Shown here piece by piece: positions 58,879 through 64,000 of a stretch of 64,000 bases of DNA; positions within the stretch are counted from its first letter, which is position 1, and each line of letters starts with the position of its first letter. Origin of the DNA: Harmothoe impar (lineage: Eukaryota; Annelida; Polychaeta; Phyllodocida; Polynoidae); NCBI GenBank assembly GCA_947462335.1, contig OX381710.1, positions 29,233,772-29,297,771 of the forward strand. The letters run 5' to 3'. The notes under the pieces were generated by a model. That model worked only from the letters and a program-made list of their open reading frames with translations. It was not told the origin of the DNA and ran no database searches. The translations under genes were made by a program, and so were the position numbers.

Positions 58879-59095
58879 GTTAAACATTTAAGGACATAGT
58901 GAGTTAAAGCGCTATGCCATTTGTCGCCATGATTCATCCATGCAGCCCTGGCGAGTAACTCGCCAGCGCTGCATTCAAGCATCATGCCGACCTTTTGGGA
59001 TGATACATGGGTTGGGATTCATGCATGAATGCAGCCCTGGTGAGTAGAAATGCCAGGGCTGCATGCATGCATCATGACGACCTTACAGGGACAGG
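58879..59095. repeat. Family A MITE copy
   Basis: It starts GTTAAACATTTAAGGACATA. Inside are two successive hairpin cores, GCCCTGGCGAGTAACTCGCC and GCATGAATGCAGCCCTGGTG with TGCCAGGGCTGCATGC. The right end is decayed. Confidence 0.65.
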
Positions 59096-59174
59096 GCTAG
59101 GTACAGTGTTCAGCTGCCAACGTAGGAGGGGTTTTACATGTACAGGTCTATAGGAGAAGTTGTGAATTGACAAG

Positions 59175-59423
59175 ATGGCGGTGATTGTAGCTGCTGTGAA
59201 TGATTTCTGGCAGCACCCCAGCCTCTCTGATCGTAGTACAGTCAGGAATGTGTTCAAACAGATCACTGACCTCACCACCCACAGCCCTGACCATCCTGAC
59301 CATCAGGGTTCAGTAGCCCAACACTGCAACAACAGAGAGATAAACTTGTCTGACCGGCTTGTACATTTTGATGCACTCAGTCAAGTGACACATGGATGTT
59401 GCCAATTCCCCGTAATTGTCTGA
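59175..59423 (+). CDS. Unassigned exon-like ORF (82 codons)
   Basis: The ATG at 59175 lies in a good context (ACAAGATGGCGG) and the first ~45 codons have coding-like composition (AAVNDFWQHPSLSDRSTVRN, then FKQITDLTTHSP). I do not recognise the family. After CATCAG at about 59309 the frame looks like intron (GGTTCAG is a poor donor) before a stop at 59421-59423. It may be the first exon of another gene on the plus strand, or chance. It starts 80 bp after a family A MITE. Confidence 0.25.
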   Translation: MAVIVAAVNDFWQHPSLSDRSTVRNVFKQITDLTTHSPDHPDHQGSVAQHCNNREINLSDRLVHFDALSQVTHGCCQFPVIV

Positions 59424-62400
59424 ATTTTGGCCACAAAACGCGTAATTATGGTGACAGGTCCTTGAGTGCATGAGGGGAGGATTCCCTTAATAGTTACAGC
59501 TGTTATGACTTGGAAAAAAATGCAGGGACGTTTATAGACTGATATGCAATGCACTTTAGCAAGGAGGAAGTGCATATCACATCTTAGAATAATATATATA
59601 ATCAGATATCATTATGAACGGAAGAGTTCTAAAGCATCTAGAAATAAATGCTTTATTTTAGGTAATACCAATATCAAGCAAGATTTCAAAGAGTTATGTA
59701 AGAGCGGAAATGGCTCTTATGTTGGGATAATGTTGGGATAACATTTTTCGTCATTGTTCAGCTTGATAACCATGTGCCCCTGACAATTCGAAGGGTATTT
59801 TATGACAAGTTATAAAGCTGTTAAGTTGCACAACTATATATGAAGCGGAGGTACTGAATTTTCCAAATGGCACAATATAGACCATCCCTGCATTCAGTCA
59901 GACAACCTACTATATGTACTCATAATAATCGAAGTCTATGTTAATTTTAAACGACTTAAATTGACAATCTTAAGGTTAACCTCACTATTTTGTATGCTAT
60001 ACCCCCTCGGAATGTATCTCTGAGACCCAGTCGCGGAAATTGGCTTTGTGTAGTTTGAATGAAAATCATATTAAAAGGATACGAAACTAACTCTTTGGGA
60101 ACTAGTTAATGTTAAGACTACACAATAGTGAGACACTTACTAAAAAACAGTTCCCTAGTCCCTTAGTCTCACCGTGGGAATGGTCCGACCTGCAACATCC
60201 TCTCTGTTGGCTTTACTACGTCGCAGCAGCATTCAGAAACGACCTGACTTTGTATTGTGAACATGGTCACCACCAGCTGTGGCCAGACAGCATATGCTGA
60301 CCAGTGGTCAAAGTTGGTATAGGAGGAGAGAGAGATAGAAGGGAATAGGGAGGGCGTGCTAAGAACACGACTCTAGTATGTGTTCCTATATCCCAGGCCG
60401 GCCAGGGGAGGATCCAGGGGAGGATCCAGGGGTGAGGGGAGGGGGTATTGAGATACTGCCCCTTCCATTTCGGAGGGTTTTCAGGATTTTGATGTTAATA
60501 TATTTTCTAAATAATATTAGGTCCTCATTAAGATATAGAATGTACTTTGTGGACCTCGTGGGTAAGCCTAGTATAAGCCAGGTCCCTCCCCCTATATAGG
60601 AAACATGTTACATTGTAATTACTCATTATGAAAAAAACAGGATATTTCGAGATTATTATTTACGAAGTAGCCAGTATTTGGGGTATTCTGCTAAGTTAGG
60701 CTAAGGGCCGTTCTAACTAAAGTGTTATCAATATAACAGGAAACACTATACGCATACATTGACCACATCTCCGCCACATGTCCTATAGTACGTGAGAGTG
60801 GTGATGGTATTGTGGTGGTTCTTTGGCCTTTCTTCTTGCGTCCTTCCGATGTGGACAGCTGCTGCTATTTTATTTGGGCTAATGGTTGAGATGGGTATCA
60901 TAGCTAGGTCATATCATTAACATCTCTAAATAATTGCCAAAAATGGGAGCGTTTGTATACATATTTCTTGATGTCACATATATGAGTGTCATATTTAGGT
61001 ACGTCACATGGGATCCATAATTGTAGTAAATTATTTGGGCAGGTGTATATCTTTGAGGCCCATATCCGTGTCTGAGATCACTAGCACTTGTATTTCCTTG
61101 GTGTTCGCTGTAGAGTTTACTATGGTGTACAAAAACAGTTTGTGCCAAACACCTGAGCGGATACAAGCAGCTACTTTATATGTTCCCTTTGTTTAATTCT
61201 TTGAAAAGCCACATACCACAAAATGACATCCTGTGGTAGGTATAAGACCAGGAAAGTGCGAGGTAAAATAAGGTTAACTATAACCACAAACTCCTTGCCA
61301 AGTCATCCAACACAGAAACATTGCTTCTTTTCCTGATATATAATATATCTCTGTCTCTATATGTTATTACTAAAATGTTGATTACTATGATATGTATATT
61401 ATATTAAAATGCAGCATTTACATTCAGAGGTCGCAACTCAATTAACACAAATACATTAAAAAGACGTACATGTATATTGCACATAGAATCCTGGGAGTAT
61501 ATACATAATCATTTTCAGCGTATCGAAAATGTTCATGCGTTAATGTTGATCCAAGTGATATTGAAGTTTACATAGGATAGCTATCAATAAAACTACATTA
61601 CAAATATACGGATCTCAAAGGTATAATGTACGTCGAAGAAGAAAGTACATTGACTTCTCCAAACAAAGAAGGTATTCGATTTAATTAGGACTTGTTTTCA
61701 AAAAGGCGGCCGGGGGGGGGGGGACGCGTCAATCTTACAAAACCCAAGAGATGCATATAAAAGGAGGTCAACTTGAGAGATCCGCGGCGTGAGGTAAATC
61801 CTTTCGACTATTTACACAGACAAAAAGAAAGTTCTCATTGTTTCACCTTTGCATGGAAACTGCATAATGTGTTTCACTTTCACAACAGTTTATTAGAGGA
61901 TATTCCGTTACATGCAGCGACCCTCCCAGCCATATCGAAGGGGGAGAATATATGGAAGGGTATATAATTATAGCATCACGTGAGGAGTGAACATATGATT
62001 TGTGTGACATCTAGATACAGATGAACATGAACATTTTGATTAGAATTAAGTGTGAGGTATACTATGGAAACAGGTCTATTTAATTTAGCTGCCAATAAAG
62101 GGTTATACATAGGACCAAAAGAGACAGCACCGTGGAACTATAATACCCTCTTTCCCACGACTCAAGCCAAACACTCCCTGCATATAATGTACCCACTCAT
62201 TGTATTTAATAGGAGCGAGTACGTTGTAGACACAGGGACACCTCTTTAGGCCAGGTAAGAATGGACAGTGCGACATCAAATAGGATTCACCTACTACAAG
62301 CACCTGTACTATCTGTGTAAATAAACGGTTTAGGAGGGTTTAGCTGGAGCCGGTGCAGTCTGGCTCATAATAATGTTTGTTTTTGGAGGTTTTTCTCCAT

Positions 62401-64000
62401 ACGTATACAGTCAGGTAGGGGATATGATCTTCGTAATAGCTAGCTCAATATGATTGAAATAAATAGAAATGATGGATAGGTGGCCTGTAGATTAACATTT
62501 ATAACCATGAATATAATTATATCATTGTATATATCCAATAGGCAGACTCAGAGCCTCATCTTAATAGACAATTTGCCTGAAGAAGTGTTCTAAAAGTTCA
62601 CGAAACGTTGCATCAGCAACTAATCCCCCAGATCTCGATGTTACTTCTACCCCAATAAAAGAACATACATGAAAATCAACTTGCCTGGTTTTGTGTGGAT
62701 TAGCAATTTCTACAAACTAAATAGATTATCAGGGATGAGGATCAAGGGACTTTCACCTTACTTTATATGAGAAAGGGTCCAAAATGTAGATCTAGGGCGT
62801 GAGGCTGCTCAGGCTGTTGTGAGCTAGATGACACCTATAGATACCAAATTAAGTGTGTCTGTATGTGTGGGATGTGGGGGGGGGGTAGAAATTCTGACTA
62901 TAATACTTGTATATGTACTACATTATGCCATACATTCAAGCAGGGCCATATTTATCCATTCTACTTGACCTGTGAGCGAAGCTGAAGATATTGAACAAGA
63001 AGTCCTCTGACTGTGGGGGATAGATAAACTTCTTTTAAGTTGGAGGTTGTAGACCGATATACCGTTAGCTTGTTTCCGGGGATAAGTGTAATAAAGAGAT
63101 TCCAATGTAGATTGGTATGCAGTGAAATGAAAATATGTTGCTTTGCCATTCCATCTTAGGACATTCGAGTAGGAATTCATACCCAACTACAACCCCAGTT
63201 CAGTCGAAGCGATACTGTGACATTTTCCCAAACGAAATTGGTCTTTCATTTTCAAATATGATAGTCTCCAAAACATTGAGCCATTACAAAAAAAAATGTT
63301 GTGCTAAAATGATTCATCATCCATGATCCAGATATGAATATGTTGTCACGAATCTTTCCATTCTTTACTCACTTGAAGATTTTAGACATTGACAAGACAA
63401 AATATACTAGTCCCATTATGGATGTAACTATATCCGAATACAAACTTTGGTATATATAATAGTGGTAGTTCATAACACAAGCTCTGCTTTTGCCTTAAAT
63501 GCCCTCTCAATTTAATACCCTGTCATTATTGACTTAATTTGACAGTAGAGTGTCCCCCTGCAGGCTATGTATGTTTTAAAAATGACTGCTTAGTTGTTTT
63601 AATTACAATATTATTATAATGTCATCAAGTTGTATATAATGATCATAATCAAAACATAAGAAATAAGGAAGTGACTGTCATGTCAGGTTGACAAGTAATT
63701 ATGACCCATCCCTGTAATCCTGTGTCTGAGTGTTGAAGCGATATTTGCAGAAATGGGATATACATGTAGGTGGTAGGTGTAGGTGTTAGACACGGCACTT
63801 CATTTCAATTTCGCCTTTAAAAGGTACGTGTAGCATGAATAATTGGAATGCCTGACAACTCTCCCTGACACGTTAAGATCCATCTCAGGTCATACTTATA
63901 AATGTTGGACTGGCGGGCTTTCACCGTTCGAGGTACACACTGGTAGTAGTTGGCGCTTAAGATTTTAATATGGTATAGATTAAACAAGAACCGTACAGTT

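Larger units (their letters stand above)
44060..64000. other. Long noncoding stretch, probably GRXCR1-like intron 1 and/or intergenic DNA
   Basis: About 20 kb of AT-rich DNA. I looked on the plus strand for the missing glutaredoxin and CxxC exons and saw none. It contains the MITE-type repeats listed separately, a TTGATTCAACGTT inverted pair near 44103-44157, homopolymer runs near 47410-47435, small tandem repeats near 56690-56800 and scattered short open frames without recognisable similarity. The exon-like ORF at 59175 is the only one with coding-like features. Confidence 0.5.

Noticed and set aside
44060..59000. Search for the glutaredoxin and cysteine-rich exons of the GRXCR1-like gene
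   Set aside because: No segment with an acceptor, the expected fold motifs and a donor could be found by eye. Candidates near 49050, 52780 and 54020 lack matching motifs.

Overview
The window is animal nuclear DNA, probably from a marine invertebrate (an invertebrate deuterostome or a lophotrochozoan; I cannot fix the species). Genes have many short exons with GT-AG introns, noncoding DNA is AT-rich and crowded with hairpin/MITE-like elements and long G or C runs, and there are few coding islands.

Layout: (1) 1-9033, minus strand: the first 21 coding exons of TBCK (pseudokinase + TBC domain), running off the left edge inside the TBC domain. (2) About 10.99-24.3 kb: a giant fold-back structure built from a ~168-bp tandem repeat, about 56 units in one orientation and then about 18 in the opposite orientation, with inverted G-rich outer arms. 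(3) 24.3-27.7 kb: palindromic repeats with long G/C runs. (4) 27775-30959, plus strand: a complete six-exon AIMP1 gene (303 aa). Its intron 2 carries ten 63-bp units, each copying the exon 3 splice acceptor and the first bases of exon 3. TBCK and AIMP1 lie head to head, as in vertebrates, but here 18.7 kb of repeats separates their start codons. (5) 32120-41656: a complete 9.5-kb Polinton/adintovirus-related element with 342-bp terminal inverted repeats (340/342 identical) and a 6-bp target duplication (ATAATG). It holds three open genes: a minus-strand protein with two tandem death domains, a plus-strand protein with a disordered N-terminus and a PC4-like C-terminus, and a 1375-aa protein-primed family B DNA polymerase. 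No integrase, packaging ATPase, protease or capsid gene is visible. (6) 43124-44059: the large first coding exon of a GRXCR1-like gene, spliced at a GTATGG donor. (7) 44.06-64 kb: noncoding DNA, probably the long first intron of that gene, with several MITE families and one unassigned exon-like ORF near 59.2 kb.

How parts fit: TBCK and AIMP1 are unrelated housekeeping genes kept as a divergent pair. The viral element is a self-contained replicon: a polymerase, a putative ssDNA-binding protein, a candidate modulator of host death signalling, and TIRs packed with motifs for ubiquitous host transcription factors. The most notable points are the death-domain gene inside a capsid-less PolB element and the splice-site minisatellite in AIMP1.
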